28,659 bases of DNA from Ignavibacteria bacterium (lineage in GTDB: Bacteria; Bacteroidota; Ignavibacteria; Tepidaquicellales; OLB5), in the NCBI GenBank assembly GCA_026417195.1, contig JAOADS010000006.1, positions 1-28,659 on the forward strand, read 5' to 3'. Shown one piece after another: positions 1 to 8,514 of the stretch. Positions within the stretch are counted from its first letter, which is position 1, and every line of letters begins with the position of its first letter. Made by a program: the position numbers and the translations under genes. The notes beneath the pieces are model-generated. The model saw only the letters and a list, made by a program, of their open reading frames with translations, did not search any database and was not told where the DNA came from.

Positions 1-1
1 G

Positions 2-424
2 TCGAATCCGCTTACACCATTTAATGGTATTCCTATTAACGGTACATGGAGATTAACCATAACAGATGGAGTAGCCGGAGATTCAGGTCTTCTGAGGGCA
101 TGGTGTCTGCAGATATGTTATCAGACACTTGTAGGGGGAATTCAGCAGGTTGAGATACCGAATTATTATTCATTGTCCCAGAATTATCCAAATCCGTTTA
201 ATCCGGCAACGAGCATTAAATATACAATACCAAAGTCAGGTTTGGTGACATTGAAGGTATATGATGTTCTTGGGAGGGAAGTAGCAACACTTGTAAATGA
301 GAAGAAGGAGCCGGGAATATATGATGTAAACTTTGATGCATCTGAACTTTCATCTGGAATATACTTCTATCGTCTTGAGGCGGGTGACTTTAAGGCTGTT
401 AAGAAAATGATGCTGGTGAAATAA
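2..424 (+). CDS. Secreted protein, C-terminal part: P-like domain plus T9SS sorting domain (5' partial)
   Basis: The frame is open from base 2 and ends at TAA 422-424, so this is the last ~140 residues of a longer exported protein. The first part reads like the end of a proprotein-convertase P (Homo B) beta-sandwich: a GTWRLTITD strand, then GDSGLLRAW and a short Cys-containing strand. A linker leads to a type IX secretion sorting domain: SQNYPNPFNP, a YTIPKSG strand, VYDVLGREV, and a terminal GIYFYRL followed by a basic tail. Such domains direct export through the T9SS and are cleaved or anchored at the cell surface. A TTG at 173 is inside the domain and is not a start. What the missing N-terminal part does (peptidase, adhesin, other) cannot be told from here. 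The sorting-domain call is firm; the P-domain call is moderate. Confidence 0.9.
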   Translation, partial: SNPLTPFNGIPINGTWRLTITDGVAGDSGLLRAWCLQICYQTLVGGIQQVEIPNYYSLSQNYPNPFNPATSIKYTIPKSGLVTLKVYDVLGREVATLVNEKKEPGIYDVNFDASELSSGIYFYRLEAGDFKAVKKMMLVK

Positions 425-448
425 GTAAATTATTTAAAGTTGATTCTG

Positions 449-484
449 CCCCGGTGTTTTTGTGAGCACCGGGGTTTTTTATTT
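449..484 (+). terminator. Intrinsic terminator after the T9SS-tailed gene
   Basis: Perfect 8-bp GC-rich stem: CCCCGGTG at 449-456 pairs with CACCGGGG at 467-474 around a 10-base loop, followed at once by a run of six T and an AT tract. It sits 25 bases past the stop codon and separates this transcript from the glycan block starting at 592. Confidence 0.93.
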
Positions 485-591
485 TAATAAAGTGTTATAT
501 TGTTCTATCAAAATTTTTATTTCATTTTAACTAAAAAAAAAATTGGCTATGTTTTAAATCATTTTTTTATAAAAATATAATTTTACTGACC
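485..591 (+). promoter_or_regulatory. Probable promoter region of the glycan block
   Basis: About 107 very AT-rich bases between the terminator and the ATG at 592. A TAATTTTA at 578-585 is one mismatch from the Bacteroidota -7 element TAnnTTTG and lies only 6 bases before the ATG, which would give a very short or absent leader. No convincing -33 TTG is at the usual distance; the nearest TTG (543-545) is too far upstream. A promoter is expected because the upstream gene ends in a strong terminator, but the exact element is uncertain. Confidence 0.4.
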
Positions 592-1599
592 ATGCTGAAA
601 ATTGCTGTTATAGGTTACGGATACTGGGGTCCGAATTTACTGAGAAATTTCTATAACCTAGATGACTGTACCGTAGTTGCAGTCTGCGATCCCAGACCTG
701 AACGTCTCCGTATTGTCCAGAAAAATTATCCGGCTGTAAAGACAACCCTGAATTTAGATGATATAATCAAGAACCATGATATTGAAGCTGTTGCAATAGC
801 AACGCCTGTCAGGACTCATTATGAACTAGCAAAATTGTTTCTTGAGAACGGCAAACATGTTCTAATTGAAAAACCAATGTCTGACAGCTATGAAAAATGC
901 TGTGATCTAATTCATACAGCAGATAAATTTAAAAAAGTGCTGATGGTTGACCACACATTTTTATATACAGGTGCTGTAAACAGTATGAAGAAATTTATAA
1001 AGGAAGGTGTTCTGGGGAAAATACTATATTTTGATTCGACACGCATTAACCTCGGACTTTTTCAGAGTGATATCAATGTACTCTGGGATCTTGCAGCCCA
1101 TGATTTATCTATTCTGTTTCATCTGATTGAAGAAAAACCGTCTTACGTTCAGGCTATTGGGGTTTCCCACACTGATAATAAAATAGAAAACATAGCTTAC
1201 ATGTTTCTTCATTACGATTCCGGACTTATAGCCCATCTCAGTTGTTCATGGGCTTCACCGGTGAAAGTTAGATACACTCTTATAGGCGGAGATAAAAAAA
1301 TGATAGTATATAACGATATTGAAGCAACTGAGAAAGTTAAAATATATGACACGGGTTACAATGTAAGAACCGATGAAGATAAGAAGAGTCTTCTTATAGA
1401 TTACAGGGTGGGAGATGTATATATACCAAAGGTTGATATACGTGAAGCCCTGGCATATCTGGCTGAAGATTTCAGAGATGCGGTAGTATCAGCCAAGAAA
1501 CCGGTCTCAAGCCGGGAAGTTGGCATGGAAGTAGTGAAAGTTCTTGAAGCATCAGATAAGTCACTGAAAAACAAAGGCAGTTTAATAAAACTTTCCTGA
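592..1599 (+). CDS. Gfo/Idh/MocA family NAD(P)-dependent oxidoreductase
   Basis: 335 residues, the usual length of the family. The N-terminal Rossmann fold opens with G8-Y-G10-Y-W-G13, and the family signature EKP is at 93-95. The C-terminal alpha/beta domain carries W165-D166-L-A-A-H170-D171, matching the D...H catalytic pattern of sugar-nucleotide dehydrogenases such as WlbA/WbpB. Those enzymes oxidise C3 of a UDP-HexNAc (or its uronate) so that an aminotransferase can act there. A DegT-type aminotransferase and an acyltransferase occur further down the same block, which fits synthesis of an amino- or acetamido-sugar, but the substrate cannot be read from the sequence. First gene of the block; the next gene begins 21 bases downstream. 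Confidence 0.88.
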   Translation: MLKIAVIGYGYWGPNLLRNFYNLDDCTVVAVCDPRPERLRIVQKNYPAVKTTLNLDDIIKNHDIEAVAIATPVRTHYELAKLFLENGKHVLIEKPMSDSYEKCCDLIHTADKFKKVLMVDHTFLYTGAVNSMKKFIKEGVLGKILYFDSTRINLGLFQSDINVLWDLAAHDLSILFHLIEEKPSYVQAIGVSHTDNKIENIAYMFLHYDSGLIAHLSCSWASPVKVRYTLIGGDKKMIVYNDIEATEKVKIYDTGYNVRTDEDKKSLLIDYRVGDVYIPKVDIREALAYLAEDFRDAVVSAKKPVSSREVGMEVVKVLEASDKSLKNKGSLIKLS

Positions 1600-1620
1600 A
1601 AATTAATTTCAGTTTTTAAT

Positions 1621-2343
1621 TTGTCCACACAAAGCTGGTCGATAATAATTTTCGGTTACAATGAAGAAAGGACTATAGGAAGTGTTATTGAGTCAGTCAT
1701 AAAGTTCTGTGGTGAGAATAAAATAAATGATTTCGAAATAATAGTTATTGACGACGGAAGTTCTGATAACTCACAGAAAATTATAAAGAGTTTTTCCGGG
1801 AAATATTCGTTTATTAAAAACATAAGACACGATGTAAATCTTGGTATAGGACCTGCTATGGTAAGAGGATATAGTGAAGCTACAAAGGAAAATGTTATAG
1901 CCATACCTGCAGACGGACAATTTGATATCTGCGAACTGAAGCCTTTGGTTAATTTTAAGACAGGGACATTCATATCTTTCCAGAGAGAAAACACAAATTA
2001 TGGCTTTTACAGGAAGATCGTTTCCTCCACAAATCAGCTCTTTAACCGTATTTTTCTTTCAATGAACGTAAAGGATGTTAACTGGGTAAAGGCATATAAA
2101 AACTCAGACCTTAAGGCAATTAACTTAGAACTCAGAAGTTCACTCATAAACACTGAAATATGTTCAAAGCTCAGGATCATGAATTACACCATTCACGAAA
2201 TCCCCTCTGTTTATCACAGTCGTATCAGCGGTAAGCCAAGAGGAGCATCTTTTAAAACAGTTTCACAGGCAGTGGTGGAACTTATTAAGCTTATATTTAT
2301 CATCAGAAAATTCAGGCAAAGGATCAGGAAGTCTGACAAGTGA
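1621..2343 (+). CDS. Family 2 glycosyltransferase (GT-A fold)
   Basis: 240 residues from a TTG start; no better start codon lies between it and the previous stop, with which it is in frame. The core is a GT2 nucleotide-sugar binding fold: a strand followed by FGYNEE at 11-16, IDDGSSD at 43-49, and ADG at 97-99 in the place of the metal-binding DXD. It is compact, with a hydrophobic stretch near the C terminus (LIKLIFII) before a basic tail, suggesting membrane association rather than a multi-pass domain. It resembles the dolichyl/undecaprenyl-phosphate sugar transferase branch of GT2, but a direct glycan transferase is equally possible. Donor and acceptor are unknown. The TGA stop overlaps the next ATG by one base. 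Confidence 0.85.
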   Translation: MSTQSWSIIIFGYNEERTIGSVIESVIKFCGENKINDFEIIVIDDGSSDNSQKIIKSFSGKYSFIKNIRHDVNLGIGPAMVRGYSEATKENVIAIPADGQFDICELKPLVNFKTGTFISFQRENTNYGFYRKIVSSTNQLFNRIFLSMNVKDVNWVKAYKNSDLKAINLELRSSLINTEICSKLRIMNYTIHEIPSVYHSRISGKPRGASFKTVSQAVVELIKLIFIIRKFRQRIRKSDK

Positions 2344-3530
2344 TGGAGTTACCCCTGATACATTACGATTGTAAAAATTTCCTGGGTTACAAACCCTGTG
2401 CCCCCAATAAAAACTACGGAGTTTTCTGTGACGGATGTTCATACTATGAAAGGGATATAAACGTGAAATGTGATTTTCCCCCTATCCCTGATGCATCGTT
2501 TCCACCGGAAAGAGATGGCTTTCTGAAAATACTTATAATAAAACTTGATGCAAGCGGTGATGTTCTCAGAACAACTTCTCTTTTGCCTTCTCTGAAGAAA
2601 AATTATCCTAATTCAGATATTAGCTGGATAACTAAGAGAAAGTCTTTAAGCTTTCTTAAAAATAATCCATATATCAACCGGCTTATCCCTGAATGTGATA
2701 CAGAAGATTTTTTCTTTCATAATGAAGTTTTTGACATTGCTGTAAATTTAGACAGCGGACCTGAAAGTTGTTCAATAATGTCGAAGATTAGTTCAAAATA
2801 CAAATTCGGATATGAGCTTGTAATGGGGAAGCCATATCCGGTTAATAAACTTGCGTTTGAATGGTATCTGATGGGAGTAAATGATATGTTAAAAAAATCA
2901 AATAAGAAAACATATCATAAAATAATTCACGAAATATGCGGACTTGAATACAAAGGCAGTGCACCTTTACTTGAAATTACCGGTGAAATCCAAAAAACAG
3001 CTAATGAAATAAGGAGGAAGTATAATCTGGATTCATATAATGAATTTATACTTGTGAATCTCGGCGGGGGTGACAGGTGGCAATATAAGAAATGGACCAA
3101 GGAAGGTTATTCAGGAATTGTAAAGATGCTTGCCGAGGATAAAAGCATTGCAACCGGGATCGTTGCAGGAAGAGATGACAGAAATTTTTATGAAGAAGTA
3201 TCAGCCATGATACCTGGTAAGTCGAACATATTACGTTTCGGTTGTCTTGAAAATGCAGATGATTTTATAAGTTTGATTTACAGTGCTGATAAAATATTAA
3301 CCTCTGACTCACTTGGATTCCATGTTTCAACGGCGCTAGGCAAATATACAGTTTGTTTCACAGGACCTACTTCACATAATGAACTTGACGTTTTCGGTAA
3401 AGGTAAAATAATTTATTCAGATAAAGTAAACTGCCTTTGCTGTTATCTGAACAAATGTGATAAAACAGTAAACTGTATGAACACACTTGATGTTAATTAT
3501 GTTTACAGACAATTAATTCCGGACAATTGA
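2343..3530 (+). CDS. Family 9 (heptosyltransferase-like) glycosyltransferase with Cys-rich ends
   Basis: 395 residues from the ATG at 2343, which shares one base with the upstream TGA; a GTG at 2340 would add one residue. The body is a GT9/ADP-heptosyltransferase-like GT-B protein: KLDASGDVLRTTSLLPSLK is the typical first strand-loop-helix, and LTSDSLGFHVSTALGK with FTGPTS is the typical donor-site region. Before the GT9 fold there is a ~50-residue extension with cysteines at 10, 19, 29, 32 and 43. The C-terminal part has C364, C366, C367, C372 and C378. Such Cys groups occur in this branch of GT9 and may bind a metal or form a structural knot. Likely adds a heptose or similar sugar to a lipid-linked or LPS-like glycan. 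The next TTG start overlaps this stop by 4 bases. Confidence 0.87.
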   Translation: MELPLIHYDCKNFLGYKPCAPNKNYGVFCDGCSYYERDINVKCDFPPIPDASFPPERDGFLKILIIKLDASGDVLRTTSLLPSLKKNYPNSDISWITKRKSLSFLKNNPYINRLIPECDTEDFFFHNEVFDIAVNLDSGPESCSIMSKISSKYKFGYELVMGKPYPVNKLAFEWYLMGVNDMLKKSNKKTYHKIIHEICGLEYKGSAPLLEITGEIQKTANEIRRKYNLDSYNEFILVNLGGGDRWQYKKWTKEGYSGIVKMLAEDKSIATGIVAGRDDRNFYEEVSAMIPGKSNILRFGCLENADDFISLIYSADKILTSDSLGFHVSTALGKYTVCFTGPTSHNELDVFGKGKIIYSDKVNCLCCYLNKCDKTVNCMNTLDVNYVYRQLIPDN

Positions 3531-4630
3531 ATTTTGGGAATGTGAAAAACAAGAAAATCCGAGTAGTTTACATTACTGGCGAAAGTTACATTGATCACAG
3601 TTACACAATAATCAAGGAACTTAGAAAGCATTTAAATCTGGAAGTCTATTTCATATTTAAAGCCCTGAATGCGGAGGTAAAGAGATTTTTATCTGTTTTC
3701 AATGCTTTTCCTGTTACAAGGAAAAGATACAGAAATCCTTTGAGTCTGCTGGATGAGTTGGCTTTAATATTAAGGCTGAAAAGATTAAGAGCTGATTGTA
3801 TCTGGTTTAATACATTGAATGTTTACCAGATTTTTCTTGTAAAGATATTTCTTAAAAACTATCTTATAATGCTCCACGATGCTGAAATTCACCCGTCAAC
3901 TTCAGATAAACATGGAAGGTTATCTACAAAACTATTGATAAAATTCCATAGGGAAAGAATCTGCACTGCAAGCTATTCACAGTCAGAAGTATTCAGGAAA
4001 TTAACTGGTACTACCCCTAAGGTTTTGCCTCTTCCTGTGATTGATTACTACAAGGATCTGTCTTCAGATTCAAATAGCCCCGATGAACGTAAAGGCAGAA
4101 AACTGAAATTTTTCTTTTTCGGAACTATAGAAAGATATAAAGGCATAGACCACTTAATTGATGCTTCTGTGATTCTTGAGCACCATAAGGATAAATTCGA
4201 AATAAATATTTACGGGAAGTTCAGATATTCTGACACTGAATTATTTCAGAGAATAAAAGGCATAAGTGTGATAAATTTGCAGGATGAATTCATAGATTAT
4301 AAACAGGTGTCCGGATTATTCAGAGACAATGATGTTTTAATTCTTCCCTACAGACAGGTTACTCAGTGCGGTCCTTTGCTTATTTCCTACAGTTTCAATG
4401 TTCCTGTAATATGCAGTGATCATCCCGGTTTCAGAGAATATGTTGATAATGGGAAAAGCGGATTGATATATGGTAATTCATCTGGTGAGTTGGCAGAAGT
4501 AATGGAAATGATAATCAATGAACCAGATAAAATTAAGGAGATGAAAGATTATATAAAAACCGTAATTCACAAAAAATTTTCCATGGAAAGTCTTGCAAGC
4601 ATGTATATAAAAGTCCTTACTGATTTATGA
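3527..4630 (+). CDS. Family 4 glycosyltransferase (GT-B)
   Basis: 367 residues starting at a TTG that forms a TTGA overlap with the upstream TGA; a GTG at 3542 is the alternative. N-terminal acceptor half: a first strand near residues 12-17 and HDAEIHPS around 117-124. The C-terminal half begins with KFFFFGTIERYKGIDHLI, the usual hinge and donor-binding strand of GT4, and continues with PYRQVTQCGPLLISYSF and VPVICSDHPGFREYV. A GT4 enzyme of this type with a TQxG loop in place of the common E-x7-E is familiar from polysaccharide loci. Donor sugar unknown. The stop overlaps the next gene in an ATGA quartet. Confidence 0.87.
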   Translation: MNFGNVKNKKIRVVYITGESYIDHSYTIIKELRKHLNLEVYFIFKALNAEVKRFLSVFNAFPVTRKRYRNPLSLLDELALILRLKRLRADCIWFNTLNVYQIFLVKIFLKNYLIMLHDAEIHPSTSDKHGRLSTKLLIKFHRERICTASYSQSEVFRKLTGTTPKVLPLPVIDYYKDLSSDSNSPDERKGRKLKFFFFGTIERYKGIDHLIDASVILEHHKDKFEINIYGKFRYSDTELFQRIKGISVINLQDEFIDYKQVSGLFRDNDVLILPYRQVTQCGPLLISYSFNVPVICSDHPGFREYVDNGKSGLIYGNSSGELAEVMEMIINEPDKIKEMKDYIKTVIHKKFSMESLASMYIKVLTDL

Positions 4631-5532
4631 AAATTATTGTAACCGGAGGCTCCGGATTCATAGGTTCACACTTAACAGACTGTCTTATTGAAAGAGGACA
4701 TAAGGTTACGATACTTGATATTGAAACTCCACGTTACCATTCGGATGCCGAATTTATAAGAGGTGACGTTACTGATATTGATCTGCTTATTTCAGTCTTC
4801 AAAGATCATGAAATAGTCTATCATCTTGCCGCAGAAGCAAATGTAAACCGTTTTTATGAAAAGCCGCTTTATTCGAATCTTATAACATCAGTCTCAACTT
4901 TAACTGTGCTTGAGGCAGCAAGACAGACAGAGTTAAAAAGAGTTTTGCTTGCGTCAACTGAATGGGTTTACGGTTCGTCGGATAGTCAGGACGAAATTAC
5001 AGAAGAAATTCCTTACACAGTAAATCCGGATCACCTCTACACATCTTCCAAGATTTCAGCGGAACTTTTCTGTAAGAATTACAGATCTTTATACGGAGTT
5101 AATTACACGATTATGCGTTACGGTATTCCCTTCGGTGAGAGGGCAAGGGAGGAGACCGTTACACCTATTTTCATAAAAAAAATAATTAAGGGAGATGAAA
5201 TTCTGATTCACGGAGACGGTTCACAAACAAGACAGTTTATATATGTTAAAGATCTTGCTCAGGGGAATGTTGCCTGCCTTAAACCAGAGGCTGAAAATGA
5301 GATCTTTAATTTAAACGGAAGGGAAATTATTAAAATAATAGATATTGTACGGACTCTGGAAGAGCTACTTGGCAAAAAAGCTAAAATCAGATTTGTGGAA
5401 GACAGAAAAGGAAACTACAAGGGACGTTTTATATCATCTGAGAAGGCTGAAAGATTACTCGGCTGGAAACCCCGATATAATTACCGGGAAGCTATGGAGA
5501 AATATTTAAGTAATTATTTATCTTCGAAATGA
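4627..5532 (+). CDS. Extended SDR NAD-dependent sugar epimerase/dehydratase
   Basis: 301 residues. The Rossmann glycine motif is TGGSGFIG at 6-13 with D31 at the end of the second strand (NAD preference). The catalytic triad is visible as S110/T111 in LASTEWVYG and Y138-T-S-S-K142. HLAAEANV at 66-73 is the usual cofactor-contact segment. These place it with UDP-sugar 4-epimerases and dehydratases; the exact reaction is not determined. It is coupled to both neighbours by 4-base ATGA overlaps, and the next gene is a WecB-type 2-epimerase, so the two probably act in one nucleotide-sugar pathway. Confidence 0.88.
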   Translation: MKIIVTGGSGFIGSHLTDCLIERGHKVTILDIETPRYHSDAEFIRGDVTDIDLLISVFKDHEIVYHLAAEANVNRFYEKPLYSNLITSVSTLTVLEAARQTELKRVLLASTEWVYGSSDSQDEITEEIPYTVNPDHLYTSSKISAELFCKNYRSLYGVNYTIMRYGIPFGERAREETVTPIFIKKIIKGDEILIHGDGSQTRQFIYVKDLAQGNVACLKPEAENEIFNLNGREIIKIIDIVRTLEELLGKKAKIRFVEDRKGNYKGRFISSEKAERLLGWKPRYNYREAMEKYLSNYLSSK

Positions 5533-6623
5533 AAAAGCTTCTTACAGTTATAGGGACAAGACCTCAGTTCATAAAATATGCAGCTATTTCAACAAGACTC
5601 AGGAGAAACTTCCGGGAGATCCTGGTTGATACCGGACAACATTACTCAAAAAAAATGTCCTCAGATTTTATTAAAGAACTTAACATCCCTCATCCTGATT
5701 ATACCATAGGCGTATCTTCGGAGAATGTTGTTTCACAGATTGCAGAGATGATAAAAGGTTTGTATCCTGTGATCGAGAGGCACAAACCAGACATATTGTT
5801 ATGTTTTGGAGATACAAATTCCGCTCTTGCTGCTGCTTTAAGTGGTCTTAAGTACGATATACCTGTCGTTCATATAGAGGCGGGAGAAAGGAATTATGAC
5901 AAAAACTTTAAACGTGTTCCGGCTTATACTATTCCAGAGGAAGCTAACAGGATTGCAATAGATTCTTTTTCAGCTCATCTTATCTGTTCTTCCAGACGTG
6001 CATATAAGAACCTTACTGAAGAAAAAGTAACAGGAAGCATTTTCTATTCAGGGGATATAATGTTAGATATTTACCTGAAAAACTTTAAGGAAGTATTGAA
6101 AAGAGAAAATGTTCTGAATAAATATGGACTAAAAAGTAAGCAGTACTATTTTGTTACTATACACAGGGCTATAAATACTGATAATATGGAGCGCATGAAA
6201 GCGTTTTATAATGTATTTAAAAATCTTGAAAAAACCGTTATTTTGCCATTGCATCCAAGAACTTTAAAGAAATTGAGAGGATTTAATCTTTACAATAAGT
6301 TTCTGACCTTGAAAAACCTTGTTCTCACAGAGCCAGTCGGATATCTTGATTCACTGGTACTGAACTACCATGCTGCATGTGTTATGACTGATTCCGGCGG
6401 CGTTATAAGAGAAGCATATTTTAACGGAGTTCCGTCAGTTATGCTTGATGATACATCTGAGTGGCTTGATTTATATGAAAGTAACTGGTCTTTCATCGCC
6501 GGAGCTGATGAGGAAGCAATTATGAAGAAGTTGGAGGATCTGCGCGTACCGGATAAGAAGCCGGATTTTTTCGGTGACGGGAAGGCTGGTTTAAAAACGG
6601 TAAACTATCTGAAAAAATGTTAA
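5529..6623 (+). CDS. wecB: Non-hydrolysing UDP-GlcNAc 2-epimerase family protein
   Basis: 364 residues, standard length. Motifs run in order: GTRPQFIK at 9-16, GDTNSALA at 94-101, HIEAGE at 115-120, PEEANR at 136-141, HR at 212-213, HPR at 242-244 and TDSGG at 287-291 with E295 after it. These are the UDP-binding and catalytic positions of the WecB/MnaA fold. It lacks the usual TERPE-like segment and has DDTSEW there, as in a branch of the family seen in polysaccharide loci. The likely reaction is interconversion of UDP-GlcNAc and UDP-ManNAc or a 2,3-diacetamido analogue (WbpI-like), made in the cytoplasm. The symbol is given for the family, not for a proven substrate. The next gene starts 7 bases before this stop. 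Confidence 0.85.
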   Translation: MKKLLTVIGTRPQFIKYAAISTRLRRNFREILVDTGQHYSKKMSSDFIKELNIPHPDYTIGVSSENVVSQIAEMIKGLYPVIERHKPDILLCFGDTNSALAAALSGLKYDIPVVHIEAGERNYDKNFKRVPAYTIPEEANRIAIDSFSAHLICSSRRAYKNLTEEKVTGSIFYSGDIMLDIYLKNFKEVLKRENVLNKYGLKSKQYYFVTIHRAINTDNMERMKAFYNVFKNLEKTVILPLHPRTLKKLRGFNLYNKFLTLKNLVLTEPVGYLDSLVLNYHAACVMTDSGGVIREAYFNGVPSVMLDDTSEWLDLYESNWSFIAGADEEAIMKKLEDLRVPDKKPDFFGDGKAGLKTVNYLKKC

Positions 6624-7258
6624 GTACCGAATTATTCAAAAGAATACTGGTGTTAGGTGCTCATCCGGATGACGGGGAACTAGGTGCTGGGGCAACTATG
6701 GCACGCTTCAGGGAAGAGGGGAAAGATTTATTTTACGCAATGTTTTCTTTGTGTGAAGATTCACTTCCTGAAAGCTTACCTAAAGATACTTTAAAAATAG
6801 AAGCTATTTCATCCTCCAGGGTTTTAGGGCTTGATGAGTCAAATCTGATTTTTCTGAATTATCCAGTGAGGAAGTTTTTTGATTACAGACAGGAAATTCT
6901 TGAAGACATGGTGAGAATAAGAAATGACATCAAACCAGACCTTGTGATTATGCCATCTAACCAGGATCTTCATCAGGACCATGCAGTAATAGCCAATGAG
7001 GGTTGGAGAGCCTTTAAATCCTGTAGTATGATTGGTTATGAGTCTGTAAGAAATAATTTAACTTTTACAACACATCTGTTTTTAAGAATAACCAAACAAC
7101 AACTTGAAAAAAAGATATCAGCAGTTAAATCATATAAATCACAGCTCTTCAGAAGTTATTTTCAGGAATCTTTTATACGATCCCTGGCTGAAGTGAGAGG
7201 ACAGCAAACTGACGGTGAGCTTGCCGAAGCTTTTGAAGTTAAAAGAATTATAATTTAA
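6617..7258 (+). CDS. PIG-L/LmbE family Zn-dependent deacetylase
   Basis: 213 residues. The metal-binding AHPDD motif is at 15-19 (H16, D18, D19), and the second part of the zinc site is H119-Q-D-H122 in the segment PSNQDLHQDH. This is a complete PIG-L active site. The family removes N-acetyl groups from GlcNAc-type sugars or conjugates (GlcNAc-PI, bacillithiol, mycothiol, lincosamide precursors). Here, directly after a UDP-HexNAc 2-epimerase and before a GNAT acyltransferase, it probably deacetylates a sugar, either the nucleotide sugar or the lipid-linked glycan. No signal peptide is seen, so it is cytoplasmic. Confidence 0.88.
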   Translation: MLSTELFKRILVLGAHPDDGELGAGATMARFREEGKDLFYAMFSLCEDSLPESLPKDTLKIEAISSSRVLGLDESNLIFLNYPVRKFFDYRQEILEDMVRIRNDIKPDLVIMPSNQDLHQDHAVIANEGWRAFKSCSMIGYESVRNNLTFTTHLFLRITKQQLEKKISAVKSYKSQLFRSYFQESFIRSLAEVRGQQTDGELAEAFEVKRIII

Positions 7259-7267
7259 AACACAATT

Positions 7268-7819
7268 ATGTCTGAGTTAAAGGTACCTTTTAACAGATAT
7301 TTCAGGGGAGAAAAAATCTCCCTTAAACCATTTGAGAAGGAAGACATATCACTTGTTGCATCATGGAATAACAACGAAGATATTAATTCTACTATGCTTT
7401 CACGGTTCCCTGTAAGTATTTATGAACAGGAGAAGTGGTATGAGAAAACTATAAACGATAGATCAAAAAAGAAACTTATTATAGAGATTAATGAGAGCGG
7501 TGAAAAAGCCGGTATGGCATCACTGTTTAATATAGACAGCAAAAATCTTTCAGCGGAGGTTGGTGTATACCTTGATCCCGCATATCATGGAAAAGGTTAT
7601 GCAAAAGAGGCAATTATAATGTTATCACGTTTTGCTTTCCATGAACTGAATATGCATAAACTTTATGCTTCTGTTATTGAGTTCAACGAGGCATCTGTAA
7701 AAGTCTTTGAGTCAGCAGGGTTTTCAAAGGAATACATCAAGAAAGAAGCTGTATTCACAAACGGCAAGTTTTATGATGTCCAATATCTTTGTTTATTTAA
7801 AAGGGATTTCAGAATTTAA
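7268..7819 (+). CDS. GNAT family N-acyltransferase (RimJ/RimL type)
   Basis: 183 residues with the RimJ/RimL-like opening (GEKISLKPFEKEDI at 14-27) and the acetyl-CoA pyrophosphate loop AYHGKGYAKEA at 105-115, followed by the usual helix. The later segment FNEASVKVFESAGF is the conserved GNAT C-terminal motif. In glycan loci such proteins, for example PseH, acetylate an amino group on a nucleotide sugar. Lying right after a deacetylase, it could re-acylate the freed amine, perhaps with a different acyl group, or act on the product of the DegT aminotransferase. It starts 9 bases after the PIG-L stop, and its TAA shares one base with the next ATG. Confidence 0.85.
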   Translation: MSELKVPFNRYFRGEKISLKPFEKEDISLVASWNNNEDINSTMLSRFPVSIYEQEKWYEKTINDRSKKKLIIEINESGEKAGMASLFNIDSKNLSAEVGVYLDPAYHGKGYAKEAIIMLSRFAFHELNMHKLYASVIEFNEASVKVFESAGFSKEYIKKEAVFTNGKFYDVQYLCLFKRDFRI

Positions 7820-8514
7820 TGACTTTTTCCATCCACCAGCCTAACTACATACCTTTCATCGGATACTTCTACAAAATAGCTTCAAGTGATGTATTTGTTA
7901 TATTGGACAAGGTACAGTATCCGCGCGGTCAAAGTTTTTCTCCCAGAAATAAAATCAAAACTCCGCAAGGTAGCTGTTATCTTACAATTCCTGTAAAAAT
8001 TCCCAAAGGCAGTGAGGGAAAAGTAACTTACAGGGAAGTAGGATTTGCCGATGAAAACTGGAAGAAGAAGCATCTAATGACTGTTGAAATGAATTACAAA
8101 AAAGCCCCTTATTTTTATGAGATAATGGAGTTATACAGATCTTCGTTACTGAGAAATTACAGCAACCTGGCTGAGTTAAATTCTTATTTGATTAATATAA
8201 TCTGTAATTATCTTGGGATTAAAACCAGACTCATTTTTCTTTCTGAATTAATTCAGACTTTCGGAGCTAAAACCCAACTGATAATTGATATCGGGAAGGC
8301 TTTGGAAGCTGATGTTTATCTTTCAGGTACTGGTGGTGGGAAAGAATATAACGATGAAGGTATGCTTAACGAAAACGGAATTAGACTTGTGTATAGTTCA
8401 TTCAGGCATCCGGTTTATAATCAATTGTGGGGAGAGTTTATACCAAATCTCTCGGTTCTGGACTTTTTATTTAATTGCGGACCGGATTTGGAAAAGATTA
8501 AATCAGGAAGTTGA
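7819..8514 (+). CDS. WbqC-like family protein
   Basis: 231 residues. The beginning is diagnostic: HQPNYIPFIGYFYKI at 6-20, then VILDKVQYPRGQSFSPRNKI, with the later segment YLSGTGGGKEY. This is the WbqC family (PF08889), found in O-antigen and capsule loci, usually beside aminotransferases and acyltransferases. Its biochemical function is not established; a role in transferring an unusual acyl or amino-acid group to an amino sugar has been suggested by context only. Cytoplasmic, with no membrane segment. The stop overlaps the next TTG start by 4 bases. Confidence 0.87.
   Translation: MTFSIHQPNYIPFIGYFYKIASSDVFVILDKVQYPRGQSFSPRNKIKTPQGSCYLTIPVKIPKGSEGKVTYREVGFADENWKKKHLMTVEMNYKKAPYFYEIMELYRSSLLRNYSNLAELNSYLINIICNYLGIKTRLIFLSELIQTFGAKTQLIIDIGKALEADVYLSGTGGGKEYNDEGMLNENGIRLVYSSFRHPVYNQLWGEFIPNLSVLDFLFNCGPDLEKIKSGS

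Noticed and set aside
173..424. A separate 83-residue gene starting at TTG 173
   Set aside because: The same frame is open back to base 2 and encodes a continuous domain; the TTG lies just before the SQNYPNPFNP start of the sorting domain, so this is the tail of a larger protein.
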